A stretch of 64,000 bases of DNA from Actinomycetota bacterium (GTDB lineage: Bacteria; Actinomycetota; Actinomycetes; Actinomycetales; Microbacteriaceae). The stretch is from contig JAIUPK010000002.1 in the NCBI GenBank assembly GCA_020160915.1, forward strand, positions 186,001 through 250,000, written 5' to 3'. Below are positions 1-7,830 of this stretch, one piece after another. The notes under the pieces are model-generated. The model saw only the letters and a program-made list of their open reading frames with translations. It did not search any database and was not told the origin of the DNA. Every line of letters starts with the position of its first letter. Position 1 is the stretch's first letter. The position numbers and the translations under genes were made by a program.

Positions 1-124
1 CGGGCATCCGTCTGGCCTTCTGACCGAAGAGGTCGGAGCGCAGGGCGTAGACGATAGAGAAGACGAAGCCCCACAGCACGGCGAGGAATGCCAGCCGCAG
101 CAGGAGCAGTGTCAGTTCACTCAC
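1..124 (-). CDS. fhaB: FHA-domain protein FhaB/FipA, N-terminal fragment
   Basis: Only the first 41 codons are in the window; the gene runs off the left edge. The fragment starts with a GTG at 124 and reads SELTLLLLRLAFLAVLWGF, a single hydrophobic segment followed by RSDLFGQKARR. This N-terminal membrane anchor is characteristic of actinobacterial FhaB (FipA), whose C-terminal FHA domain lies outside. The start overlaps the fhaA stop in a GTGA, so the two are translationally coupled. In actinobacteria the fhaA-fhaB pair usually heads an operon with pstP, rodA, pbpA, pknA and pknB for phospho-dependent control of cell-wall growth and division; that continuation is inferred. Confidence 0.85.
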   Translation of the reverse strand, partial: MSELTLLLLRLAFLAVLWGFVFSIVYALRSDLFGQKARRMP

Positions 125-840
125 CGTGCACCACCCGGACGGTCGTTGCGCAGGTCGGCGAACTGGTCGACCTCGGCGGCCTGGGCGAGCACGCGGAACA
201 CGATGCGGGTGCGGCCGATGTCGATCACCGAGTCGGGGGCAAGCGGGGCCTTGGCCACCGGCGTGCCGTTGAGCAGCGAGCCGTTGGTCGAACCCAGGTC
301 GTTGACCTGTGCGCGGGTGCCGTCCCAGAGGATCTCGACATGCTTGCGCGAGATGCCGGTGTCATCCACGGTGATGTCGGCATCGCTGCCGCGTCCGATG
401 ATCGTGCGCGAGTGGGTGATCGGGTACCGCTTGCCACCGATGTCGAGCACCGGGGTCCACGCGACGGCACCCTTCACGTTGGTCGAGGTGACGTCGATCA
501 TTCCCTGGCTGAGCGAGGGGTCCTCGGCGAGAGCGATCGAGATGCCGCCCGCGAATGAGTAGTGCTGCGCGGCGGCGTGACGCTGCACGAGCTCGGTCAG
601 CTCATCGATGAGCGTCGGGCCGAGGGCGACCATGCGCTGGTAGTCGACCGAGCCGAGCCGCACGGTGAAGGAGTTCGGCACCAGGATGCGGTCGCGCGAG
701 ACGACCGCCGCCTTCGTGTCCAACTCGCGACGCAGGGCACTGGTGATCTCGACGGGCTGCAGACCACTCTTGAAGGTCTTGGCGAAAGCGCCGTTGACGG
801 CGCGCTCAAGACCCTTCTCGAAGCTGTCCAGAAGACCCAA
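121..840 (-). CDS. fhaA: FHA-domain protein FhaA (DUF3662 + FHA)
   Basis: A 239-residue phosphothreonine-reader. Residues 1-120 match the FhaA N-terminal DUF3662 domain (begins GLLDSFEKGLERAVNGAFAK). An FHA domain spans about 140-220, with the phosphopeptide-binding signature visible as IIGRGSD (R150), GISRKH (S164/H167) and GSTNG (183-187). FhaA is a cytoplasmic adaptor that binds phosphorylated partners of the PknA/PknB kinases in cell-wall synthesis. I place the start at TTG 840 because a strong GAGGAGAG sits just upstream. The protein is shorter than mycobacterial FhaA, which carries a long central linker; short versions are common in Microbacteriaceae. It is followed by fhaB with a 4-base overlap. 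Confidence 0.92.
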   Translation of the reverse strand: MGLLDSFEKGLERAVNGAFAKTFKSGLQPVEITSALRRELDTKAAVVSRDRILVPNSFTVRLGSVDYQRMVALGPTLIDELTELVQRHAAAQHYSFAGGISIALAEDPSLSQGMIDVTSTNVKGAVAWTPVLDIGGKRYPITHSRTIIGRGSDADITVDDTGISRKHVEILWDGTRAQVNDLGSTNGSLLNGTPVAKAPLAPDSVIDIGRTRIVFRVLAQAAEVDQFADLRNDRPGGAR

Positions 841-870
841 GACTCTCCTCGTGATTGCCCGTACTGGTTA

Positions 871-2061
871 TCACGATGTTAGCCGGTGGTCCCGGGCGGA
901 ACCTGTCCGCCACAGGGCGACCACCGCCGCGAAACCAACGAGTGCCATTCCCGCCAGCGCGAGGAAGCCCACGGTGAACGACCCCGTCGCATCCCGAAGC
1001 ACGCCGAGCAGCAGCGCCGAGGCGAACCCGCCGAGGTTCGCGCAGAAGTTGCCGAAGCCCGAACTGAGCCCCGCCACCCCCTGACCGAAGATGCGCGCGG
1101 GCACCGCGAAGAGCGGCCCGAAGTAGAGCTGGATGAACACCGCGAGCAGGGCGATGATCGCCAGCATGATCGGGATGCTGCTGACCTCGCCGAGCACGGC
1201 GAGCAGAAGCGTCATCGCCCCCAACGACACGGCGATCACCAGCAACGGCCTCTTCAGCCGGTCGGACAGGATGCCACCGCCGATGTTGGCCGGCGCCGTG
1301 ATCGCCGACGACACCGCGACGACGATGCCTGCAGCGCCGATCGCGAATCCGCGGTCCTCGATCAGGAAGGCGGGCAGCCAGAAGGTGAAGCCCGAGACGA
1401 TCCACAGTCGGGCGAACTGGATGACACCGAGCAGCCACCACGCCGCGGTGGACCACACCCACCGCGTCGGCGCGGACTTCGGCACCTCGCGGGGCGGGCC
1501 GTCGTCGCCGAGGAACCAGAACGCCACGAGCACGGCGAGCCCCAGCACCGACGACAGGATGATCACCCCGCGCCATCCGAGCGGGTCGACGAGCAGAGGC
1601 CCCGCGAGATTCACCACGATGTTCGACGAGAATCCGCCTGCGACGAAGAGTCCGAGGGCGGTGGCCCGCCGCGCCTCGGTGAAGTGTCGCGCGATCAGGA
1701 TCATGCCGGGGATGAACATGAAGGCACGGAAGATTCCGCCGATGGCCTGAGTGGCGAGCATCCAGCCGAAGTCGGTGCTGAGCGCGAAGGCGATGGCAAG
1801 AGCGTTGGCGCCGAGGATGCCGATGGCGAAGATGAGCTTCGGGCTCACGCGATCGGTGATGAGGCCCGCGGGTATCTGCATGAACGCGTACGACAGGGTG
1901 GCGACGGCGGCGAGCAGGCCGGCCTGCGAGAAGCTGAGGTCGAGTTCTGACCGGATCAGCGGCAGGAACAAGGCGATCGCGCCGACCGCAATCGCCTGCG
2001 TCGACTGTGCGACCACGATGAGCGTGCTGTTGAGCGCGACACCGCGCGTGGTCGAACCCAT
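871..2061 (-). CDS. MFS transporter
   Basis: A 396-residue membrane protein of the major facilitator superfamily with about 12 hydrophobic segments. The loop 2-3 signature is visible as PAGLITDRVSPK, and a large central cytoplasmic loop (around residues 190-210, GDDGPPREVPKS) separates two six-helix halves. The substrate cannot be read from sequence. The frame stays open to 2193, but that extension would run across the tRNA-Leu gene, so I use ATG 2061, which has GGGAG upstream. A TAGCAT about 10 bases upstream of the ATG may be its -10 box. The gene ends 30 bases before fhaA and points the same way, so read-through into fhaA is possible. Confidence 0.85.
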   Translation of the reverse strand: MGSTTRGVALNSTLIVVAQSTQAIAVGAIALFLPLIRSELDLSFSQAGLLAAVATLSYAFMQIPAGLITDRVSPKLIFAIGILGANALAIAFALSTDFGWMLATQAIGGIFRAFMFIPGMILIARHFTEARRATALGLFVAGGFSSNIVVNLAGPLLVDPLGWRGVIILSSVLGLAVLVAFWFLGDDGPPREVPKSAPTRWVWSTAAWWLLGVIQFARLWIVSGFTFWLPAFLIEDRGFAIGAAGIVVAVSSAITAPANIGGGILSDRLKRPLLVIAVSLGAMTLLLAVLGEVSSIPIMLAIIALLAVFIQLYFGPLFAVPARIFGQGVAGLSSGFGNFCANLGGFASALLLGVLRDATGSFTVGFLALAGMALVGFAAVVALWRTGSARDHRLTS

Positions 2062-2134
2062 GGGACTCCCGATGCTAGCGGGCGTTGCTCTGTGATAATC
2101 TCGCTCAGTTGACGCGTGCTGCGTCGGCAGGTGA

Positions 2135-2221
2135 GCGCGAGTGGCGAAATTGGCAGACGCGCACGGTTCAGGTCCGTGTGCCCGTGAGGGCATGGGGGTT
2201 CAAGTCCCCCCTCGCGCACCA
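2135..2221 (+). tRNA. tRNA-Leu(CAG)
   Basis: The acceptor stem GCGCGAG (2135-2141) pairs with CTCGCGC, followed by discriminator A and an encoded CCA (2219-2221). The anticodon stem CACGG/CCGTG encloses loop TTCAGGT, giving anticodon CAG. A long variable arm (GTGCCCGTGAGGGCAT region) and the T-loop GGTTCAAGTCC mark it as a class II leucine tRNA. It decodes CTG, a dominant leucine codon in this genome. Confidence 0.97.
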
Positions 2222-2224
2222 TGA

Positions 2225-2254
2225 AGAAGGCGTCACCCCCGGGTGGCGCCTTCT
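2225..2254 (+). terminator. Intrinsic terminator of tRNA-Leu
   Basis: A hairpin starts 3 bases after the CCA end. AGAAGGCG (2225-2232) pairs with CGCCTTCT (2247-2254), and the stem continues through TCACCC/GGGTGG with a very short loop at 2239-2240. The following bases CTGTTTG are only weakly T-rich, as is usual in high-GC actinobacteria. Confidence 0.75.
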
Positions 2255-2280
2255 CTGTTTGCCGGGCGCCGTCGCGAGCC

Positions 2281-3747
2281 TCAGTGCGAGGCGCGAACCC
2301 GCGCGACGAGTGGCCGTACGGTGCGCCGCACTCGCGAGCGCGCTCGCGTGACCAAGCTTCGGCGAGGCTTGGGCGGAACCTTCTCGGTCCACGCGGCGGT
2401 GAGTTCGACCAGCCAGCGGCGGGTGACCGCCTCGCCGCCGTACTGTTCGGCGGTGAGCCGCGCCGCGCGTCGCATCACGCGCAGTTCACGGTCGGAGCGC
2501 TCGCCGAGCCAGGCGATCGCATCCCGAAGACCGGATACGTCGCCGGACTTCACGAGCAGACCATCGACGCGATCCGTGATGATGTCGGCGGGGCCGTAGG
2601 GCACGTCGTACGCGATGGGGATGCAGCCGGCCGCCATCGCCTCGGTGAGTACGAGCGGCAGACCCTCCGACACCGACGCCAGAGCGAGGAAGCCGTGATC
2701 GGCGAGCCGGGAGCGGGCCTGCGTGTCATGCCCTCGCAGGTGCACCAGGCCGCCGGTCGTCTGGGCGAGTTCGGCCAGGCGGGAGCTCTCCACCCCGGTG
2801 CCGTAGACGTCGAGAGTGACGCCCGATCCGCGCACGGCCTCGATCGCGTGATCCACCCGCTTGCGGGCGATGAGAGAGGAGAGGATGATCCCGGAGGTCA
2901 TGGGTCGGGCGCGGCGGGCATCCGCAGCTCGGGGAAGATCGATCGACACGGGCACGACGATCACGTTCGGCGTCGCGCCGAGCAGGAGTCGGATGTCGTC
3001 GCGCTGGCGGGAGGAGAGCACGACCACGCGGTCGAACTTCTCGAGGGACTGGAAGGTCTCCGCCCTGGTCGCCCGTAGGGGTGCGAACGGGCGTTCGTCG
3101 CCCTGGAGGTGGGAGCCGTGTACGACGTGCACCGTGAGCACGTCCCGTCGGCGATAGGTGGCCATGAACCGCGCGCTGGTCTTGCTGTCGACGATCATGA
3201 TCGCCGGCTCTCCCGCCCGCAGTGCGTCGAGCCAGAAGCGGTAGAGACCCCAGATCGAGCCCCACGACTTCGCCGGTCGGCCCGCCGCATCGCACAGCAC
3301 GACAGATCGACCACCGTGGATGCCCGGCTCGTCGACATCGCGTCGGTCGCTGACGAGCAGGCTTCCGTCGTCGCGGAGGTGGTCGACCTGAAGCACGGTG
3401 GTGCCGTCGGCGGCGAGTCGGGTGCGCGTGCGGCCGACGATCGGAACATCGGACCCGAGTGGTGCGAACGCGGTGACGTCGGGTGCGGCATCCGCCACCG
3501 GGGTGGAGGCGCGCAGCCAATCCCAGAGGTTCACGAGCGACACCCCGTCAGCCAGTTCGCCGGTGCCGCGAAGCTCGGCCCCCACCCTGTCGTAGCCCTC
3601 GAACTCGTCGAAGGTCAGAACCTCGACCCCGGTCACCCCCGACCGCACGAAGTTGCGTGACCGCTGAAGCACAGCCCGCGTCATGCCCCCGTGCTGCGCT
3701 CGCACTTGCCACAGAACTGCAAAGTGCCGTGCCGGCAGTGTCCCCAT
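2281..3747 (-). CDS. Glycosyltransferase, TagE/poly(glycerol-phosphate) glucosyltransferase-like (GT4)
   Basis: A 488-residue GT-B glycosyltransferase. The N-terminal half carries HGGMTRAVLQRSRNF (about residues 19-33), a signature of TagE-like glucosyltransferases that decorate wall teichoic acid. The C-terminal half has the GT4 nucleotide-sugar motif EGLPLVLTEAMAAG (E-x7-E) and GCIPIAYDVPYGPADII. No signal peptide or transmembrane segment is seen, so it is cytoplasmic and probably uses a UDP-sugar. Start ATG 3747 has TAGCCT six bases upstream and no Shine-Dalgarno, so it is probably leaderless. It lies near a TagG/TagH-type exporter at 4813-6386, consistent with sugar decoration of an exported wall polymer. 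The acceptor is inferred. Confidence 0.8.
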   Translation of the reverse strand: MGTLPARHFAVLWQVRAQHGGMTRAVLQRSRNFVRSGVTGVEVLTFDEFEGYDRVGAELRGTGELADGVSLVNLWDWLRASTPVADAAPDVTAFAPLGSDVPIVGRTRTRLAADGTTVLQVDHLRDDGSLLVSDRRDVDEPGIHGGRSVVLCDAAGRPAKSWGSIWGLYRFWLDALRAGEPAIMIVDSKTSARFMATYRRRDVLTVHVVHGSHLQGDERPFAPLRATRAETFQSLEKFDRVVVLSSRQRDDIRLLLGATPNVIVVPVSIDLPRAADARRARPMTSGIILSSLIARKRVDHAIEAVRGSGVTLDVYGTGVESSRLAELAQTTGGLVHLRGHDTQARSRLADHGFLALASVSEGLPLVLTEAMAAGCIPIAYDVPYGPADIITDRVDGLLVKSGDVSGLRDAIAWLGERSDRELRVMRRAARLTAEQYGGEAVTRRWLVELTAAWTEKVPPKPRRSLVTRARSRVRRTVRPLVARVRASH

Positions 3748-3849
3748 GGTCGCAGGCTAGGCCGCGAGTCTGGGAGTCCGGTAAGGCGGTGCACCGCTTC
3801 CGCTGAGAGTTCTCACATGTGGGCGACGGGGACTGTCTACGCTGGGGGC

Positions 3850-4350
3850 ATGATCGACCTGCCTCCCGGGTACAGCATCCGCCACACCGTCGAGGGCGAC
3901 CACCTCACCGTGGTCGAGGCGATCGGGCGCTGGTGGGACACCCCCAACCGCGCGATGCTGGGCCTGCTCATGCCTCGGCTGTTCTTCCAGTTCTTCACCG
4001 GCACCAGCTGGATCGTGGATAACGAAGAGGGCGAGATCGGGGCGTTTCTCATCGGGTTCCGATCGCAGGACGATCCCCAGGTCTGCTACATCCACTTCGT
4101 GGGCGTCGACCCCGACCTGCGCCGAACCGGAATCGCGCGCCAGCTGTACCTGCTGTTCTTCGAGACGATGAAGGACCTCGGATGCTCGCAGGTGCGCGCC
4201 ATCACGGGGTCGTTCAACCGGCGCTCGCAGGCGTTCCACGCCGCACTGGGGTTCGAGGCCCACGGTGATCGCGAGATCGACGGGGTGTTGGCGTATCCCG
4301 ACTACGACGGTCCGGGCGAGCCGCGGGTTGCGTTCAGCCGCGGTCTTTAG
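3850..4350 (+). CDS. GNAT family N-acetyltransferase
   Basis: A 166-residue acetyltransferase. The acetyl-CoA binding motif A is visible in the middle as VGVDPDLRRTGIARQLYLLFFE, preceded by the beta-4 strand VCYIHFVGV. The tail has the usual NRRSQAFHAALGFEAHG motif B. The substrate is unknown. Start ATG 3850 follows TACGCT (3838-3843) by six bases with no ribosome binding site, giving a likely leaderless mRNA. The TAG stop (4348-4350) lies inside a weak terminator hairpin. It is divergent from the TagE-like gene. Confidence 0.85.
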   Translation: MIDLPPGYSIRHTVEGDHLTVVEAIGRWWDTPNRAMLGLLMPRLFFQFFTGTSWIVDNEEGEIGAFLIGFRSQDDPQVCYIHFVGVDPDLRRTGIARQLYLLFFETMKDLGCSQVRAITGSFNRRSQAFHAALGFEAHGDREIDGVLAYPDYDGPGEPRVAFSRGL

Positions 4351-4369
4351 ACCCCCCTCTTGGAGGTCT
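4349..4369 (+). terminator. Weak terminator hairpin
   Basis: AGACC (4349-4353) pairs with GGTCT (4365-4369), extended by CC/GG after one C-A mismatch, with a CTCTT loop and TTGTT following. It begins inside the stop codon of the GNAT gene. Confidence 0.4.
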
Positions 4370-4404
4370 TGTTCGCGTGATCCGCCGGCAGAATAATTAG
4401 CCGC

Positions 4405-4770
4405 ATGAAGAGCTTGAGGATCCTTGCGGCTGTGGTCGCCGTCTCCGCCGTCGTGGGCCTGTCGGCCTGCGCTCCCACCCAGCCCGTGGTGGCTCCCGTG
4501 ACCGTGAGTGTCGGAGACCTTCAGGGCGCGACCGTCGACGTGGCCCTGAACCAGGTGATCAACATCAACACCGGTGATCTGGCAGTCGACAGCTACACCG
4601 CGGAGATCGCAGACCCGAGCATCCTCGAGTTCGTGCAGGGCAAGGAGGAGGGCGGTGCCACCTTCAACCCCGGACTGAAGCCGCTCAAGGTCGGCACCAC
4701 CGAGGTGACGATGACGAACGCCCAGGGCGGGATTCAGCCGCTCACGTTCACCGTGAAGGTGACCGGCTAG
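4405..4770 (+). CDS. Small secreted lipoprotein, Ig-like
   Basis: A 121-residue protein with a lipoprotein signal: KSLR basic head, hydrophobic core, and lipobox LSAC with the lipidated Cys at 22. The mature part (about 95 residues) is rich in beta-strand residues and ends FTVKVTG, suggesting a single Ig-like beta sandwich. I do not recognise a characterised family; a chagasin/BIG-type fold is only a guess. ATAATT (4393-4398) lies six bases before the ATG with no ribosome binding site, so the transcript is probably leaderless. It ends 42 bases from the convergent tagH-like gene. Confidence 0.75.
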   Translation: MKSLRILAAVVAVSAVVGLSACAPTQPVVAPVTVSVGDLQGATVDVALNQVININTGDLAVDSYTAEIADPSILEFVQGKEEGGATFNPGLKPLKVGTTEVTMTNAQGGIQPLTFTVKVTG

Positions 4771-4781
4771 GCGCGATCGCA

Positions 4782-4806
4782 CGGCGCTGGCGGCAGGTAA
4801 GCGCCG
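4782..4806. terminator. Possible bidirectional terminator
   Basis: CGGCGCT (4782-4788) pairs with AGCGCCG (4800-4806) around an 11-base loop, between the convergent lipoprotein and tagH-like genes. The stem is modest and lacks a T tract in either direction. Confidence 0.35.
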
Positions 4807-4812
4807 CCGCCG

Positions 4813-5571
4813 TCACTCCTCGTTGGAGTCGACTTCGTCGGCGTCGATGTGCGCGAGGTAGGCGTCGACTACCTCGTCGGACGGTCCGATGGCTCGAACG
4901 CGGCCACCATCCAACCACACGACCTGATCACAGAGCGCGCGCACCTGAGGCATCGAGTGTGACACCAGGATGATCGTGCGCTTCTGGTCGCGGAACTCCG
5001 CGAACTTGCGCTTGGACTTGGTCTTGAATGCGGCGTCGCCCACCGCGAGAACTTCGTCGACGATGAGGATGTCGGGGCTGACGTGCACCGCTACGGAGAA
5101 TCCGAGCCGAACATACATGCCCGAGGAGTAGTTCTTCACAGGCTGATCGATGAACTTGCGCACCTCGCTGAAGTCGACGATCTCATCAAATCGGGAGTCG
5201 ATCTCCTTCCTCGACATGCCGAGAATCGAACCGTTGAGATAGATGTTCTCCCGACCGGAGAGCTCAGGGTGGAAGCCGGAGCCCACCTCCAAGAGCGACG
5301 CCACACGTCCCGACATCGTGATCTGGCCCTCATCAGGGTGAAGAATGCGGGCGAGAGTCTTGAGGAGCGTCGACTTGCCCGAGCCGTTCCTGCCGATGAG
5401 GCCGAGCGTGGTTCCCCGAGGAACGTCGAATGAGACATCCCGCACCGCCCAGAACTCCTCGTAGACGGATGCCCGGCCCCGCATGAGGGCGCTCTTGAGG
5501 GTGGCGTTGCGCTCCCGATAGAGACGGAAGCGCTTCGATACACCGTCGACGACGACTGCTGATTCGGTCAC
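4813..5571 (-). CDS. tagH: Polysaccharide ABC exporter ATPase (TagH/Wzt type)
   Basis: A 252-residue ABC ATPase of the TagH/Wzt/RfbE group, which powers export of lipid-linked teichoic acid or O-antigen-like glycans. Walker A is GRNGSGKST (60-68), the signature is YSSGM (148-152) in place of LSGGQ, as is typical for this subfamily, and Walker B is ILIVDEVL (168-175). FWAVRDVSFDVPRG and RENIYLNGSILGM are further subfamily hallmarks. There is no C-terminal carbohydrate-binding extension, so it is the short TagH form. The start is GTG 5571, which overlaps the permease stop as GTGA. The two genes form an exporter operon next to the glycosyltransferases. Confidence 0.9.
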   Translation of the reverse strand: MTESAVVVDGVSKRFRLYRERNATLKSALMRGRASVYEEFWAVRDVSFDVPRGTTLGLIGRNGSGKSTLLKTLARILHPDEGQITMSGRVASLLEVGSGFHPELSGRENIYLNGSILGMSRKEIDSRFDEIVDFSEVRKFIDQPVKNYSSGMYVRLGFSVAVHVSPDILIVDEVLAVGDAAFKTKSKRKFAEFRDQKRTIILVSHSMPQVRALCDQVVWLDGGRVRAIGPSDEVVDAYLAHIDADEVDSNEE

Positions 5572-6386
5572 AGTAGCTCGGCCAATCTCTTCTCGTTGTT
5601 CACGAAGACCACGTATCCGAGCAGGAATGCTCCGATCGCCCAAGCGAAGCACACGAGGCTGTCGTCAAGCGCGGGCCAGGTGTTGTCGTAGAGCAGGTTG
5701 CGGAATACCGCGATGAATCGCTCCATGGGGTTCAGCCGGTAGACCGTGAGGATCCAGTCGCCGCGCTGTGCCGCTGCGGTCTCGACGAGGGAGATCGGGT
5801 AGATCACCGGCGTGAGGTAGAACCACATTGAGATGACGATCGCGGTGAAGTGTTGGGTGTCGCGGAAGTGCACGTTCACGATCGCCAACAGCATGGCGAT
5901 ACCGGTCGCGAGTAGTCCCAAGAGCACCATGAAGACGAGGAGCAACGGGATCCACGGGATCGGGAATCCGCCGAACAGCCAGATCGCCGCGATGAGCACA
6001 CCGAGCTCGAAGAGCCAGTTGAACCCCGTGGACAGCGTGACCGCGAACGGCAGATGCATCCGAGGGAAATACACCTTCTTGATCAGCCCCGCATTCGACA
6101 CGATCGAGCTCAGACCACCGGTAACTGCACGGGTGAAGAAGCTCCACGCGAGAAGCCCGCTCATCAGCCAGAGCGGGTAGATGTCCAAGCCGGACGGGTC
6201 TCCCACCCGCGGACGCGCTTGGAAGATGAAGGAGAACACCACCGTGTACACGAGCATCGTGGCCAGAGGGTTGAGAAGTGACCAGAGCTGGCCCAGGACC
6301 GTGCGGCGGTACTTGCCCTTGATCTCGCGCTGCACCAAGTTGCCGAGAAGCTCTCGCGTGCGCAGCAAATCTCGGGCGTAGGACAT
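5568..6386 (-). CDS. tagG: Polysaccharide ABC exporter permease (TagG/Wzm type)
   Basis: A 272-residue ABC-2 type membrane protein with about six hydrophobic segments, the partner of the ATPase downstream. REIKGKYRRTVLGQLWSLLN near the N-terminus is the hallmark of the TagG/Wzm family; VNVHFRDTQHF and YRLNPMERFIAVFR are further conserved loops. I choose ATG 6386 (SYARDLLRTRELL) rather than the upstream ATG 6416 because AGAGAG lies at good spacing before it. It should form a channel that moves undecaprenyl-linked glycan across the cytoplasmic membrane. It is transcribed divergently from the glycosyltransferase at 6475. Confidence 0.92.
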   Translation of the reverse strand: MSYARDLLRTRELLGNLVQREIKGKYRRTVLGQLWSLLNPLATMLVYTVVFSFIFQARPRVGDPSGLDIYPLWLMSGLLAWSFFTRAVTGGLSSIVSNAGLIKKVYFPRMHLPFAVTLSTGFNWLFELGVLIAAIWLFGGFPIPWIPLLLVFMVLLGLLATGIAMLLAIVNVHFRDTQHFTAIVISMWFYLTPVIYPISLVETAAAQRGDWILTVYRLNPMERFIAVFRNLLYDNTWPALDDSLVCFAWAIGAFLLGYVVFVNNEKRLAELL

Positions 6387-6474
6387 CGTTACTCTCTGAT
6401 CAGGTGGACCGGCCAAGTCTACGTAAGGGTCCGAGGGTGTGCTCTCTCAGCGCCGCCCAATAGAGTGCTCAGTG

Positions 6475-7830
6475 ATGCTCGTCTACTTCGTCAATCACAG
6501 TTCAGCGCCCGATCATCTGGGTGGCGCCGAGCGGTCGATGATCAAGCTCGTCGAAGACTGGCGTGCCACGGACCCGAGTTTCGAGCCGTTCTTCATCACT
6601 AAGGCCCCGCACGGTCAGTTCGTGCGTGCTCTGGAGCGACGAGGGTGGAAGTACGCATCATTCCGGTTTCGGGGCTGGGCCATCTCGCTGAAGCATCCCA
6701 AACCGACCGAGTTGGCCTACTTCGCCAGGGATGACTACGCCGCGACCGCGGGCATCGTGCGCACGATGAGAAAGCGTCGCCCCGACCTGGTGGTGACCAA
6801 CACCGTGGTCGCCCCGTGGGGTGCGTTCGCCGCGAAGGCACTCGGAATACCGCACGCGTGGTTCGTTCGCGAGTACGGCGACCTCGACCACGGCCTGCAC
6901 TTCCAGCATGGGAGAGCCGACACGTTCCGAGACATCGGCCTGCTCTCGGAGGCTGTCTTCGCCAACTCCAGAGCGATCAGGGATCATGTCGCTCAGTACG
7001 TCGATGAGCACAAGATCTTCGTGTCATACCCTCAGCTGGACGTGCCGGATCTCCCCGAGAGGGCAGCGCAATCGCCCGACGTCGACCCGTTCCCGCAGCC
7101 GGAGCCGGGCCTCAAGATCACGGTCGTGGGCCGGTTGGCCCCATCGAAGGGCCAGTGGCGTGTGGTTGAGGCAATCGGTGAGCTGAGTGCGCGGGGAGTG
7201 GTGGCGAGTGTCTGCTTCGTGGGGGCGAAGATGGTGCCCGACCATGACGCCAAACTGCTGCGGCGCGCACGCGCGCTCGGGGTTGAGAGCCACATCGTGT
7301 TTGCTGGAGAGCAGCCGAATCCCTTTCCGTACATGGCCGCGGCGGACGTCTGCGTTACGCCGTCGGACAACGAGGCCTTCGGACGAACGACACTCGAATA
7401 CCTCACGATGGGCAAGCCGGTGCTGGCCACTCGCGCCGGCGGGAGCACCGAGCTGGTGGAGGACGGCACGAACGGCTTCCTGTTCGACGGCGCCAACCCA
7501 TCTGAGCTCGCCGATGGACTCGCGCGGTATGCGGCCAACCCCGCACTCATTGCCGAGCACGGGCGAGCCGCCGCACAGTCCGCCTCGATCACCCAATCCG
7601 GAGAGAACGGCAACCCGCAGACGATCCAGCGGCTCAAGCATGTTGCGGCGAGCACGGACGTGTATCGACTACCGAACGTAGCTCGATTCTGGTTCGAGCT
7701 CCCCACCCTCATCTCGGGAAACCCAGGCAACACGATCACGCTGTCGTATCTCATCAGCCGCCTCTTCACCCGCGGACGCAACTTCTTGCGCAACCCCGTG
7801 GCCGCGATCCGCCGCCGTCTGTCGCGGTGA
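6475..7830 (+). CDS. Glycosyltransferase family 4
   Basis: A 451-residue GT-B glycosyltransferase. The N-terminal acceptor domain opens with VYFVNHSSAPDHLGGAERS; GGAERS is the GT4 glycine-rich turn. The donor domain contains VVGRLAPSKGQWRVVEA and the catalytic NEAFGRTTLEYL (E-x7-E). A basic C-terminus (RGRNFLRNPVAAIRRR) may help membrane association. Start is ATG 6475 or the adjoining GTG 6472; TAGAGT (6461-6466) lies five to eight bases upstream and no ribosome binding site is present. The stop overlaps the following GT2 gene as GTGA. It probably adds one sugar of the exported polymer; donor and linkage are unknown. Confidence 0.85.
   Translation: MLVYFVNHSSAPDHLGGAERSMIKLVEDWRATDPSFEPFFITKAPHGQFVRALERRGWKYASFRFRGWAISLKHPKPTELAYFARDDYAATAGIVRTMRKRRPDLVVTNTVVAPWGAFAAKALGIPHAWFVREYGDLDHGLHFQHGRADTFRDIGLLSEAVFANSRAIRDHVAQYVDEHKIFVSYPQLDVPDLPERAAQSPDVDPFPQPEPGLKITVVGRLAPSKGQWRVVEAIGELSARGVVASVCFVGAKMVPDHDAKLLRRARALGVESHIVFAGEQPNPFPYMAAADVCVTPSDNEAFGRTTLEYLTMGKPVLATRAGGSTELVEDGTNGFLFDGANPSELADGLARYAANPALIAEHGRAAAQSASITQSGENGNPQTIQRLKHVAASTDVYRLPNVARFWFELPTLISGNPGNTITLSYLISRLFTRGRNFLRNPVAAIRRRLSR

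Noticed and set aside
2062-2193. Upstream extension of the MFS gene to 2193
   Set aside because: It would read across the tRNA-Leu gene, and ATG 2061 has a ribosome binding site and starts at the usual place for the family.
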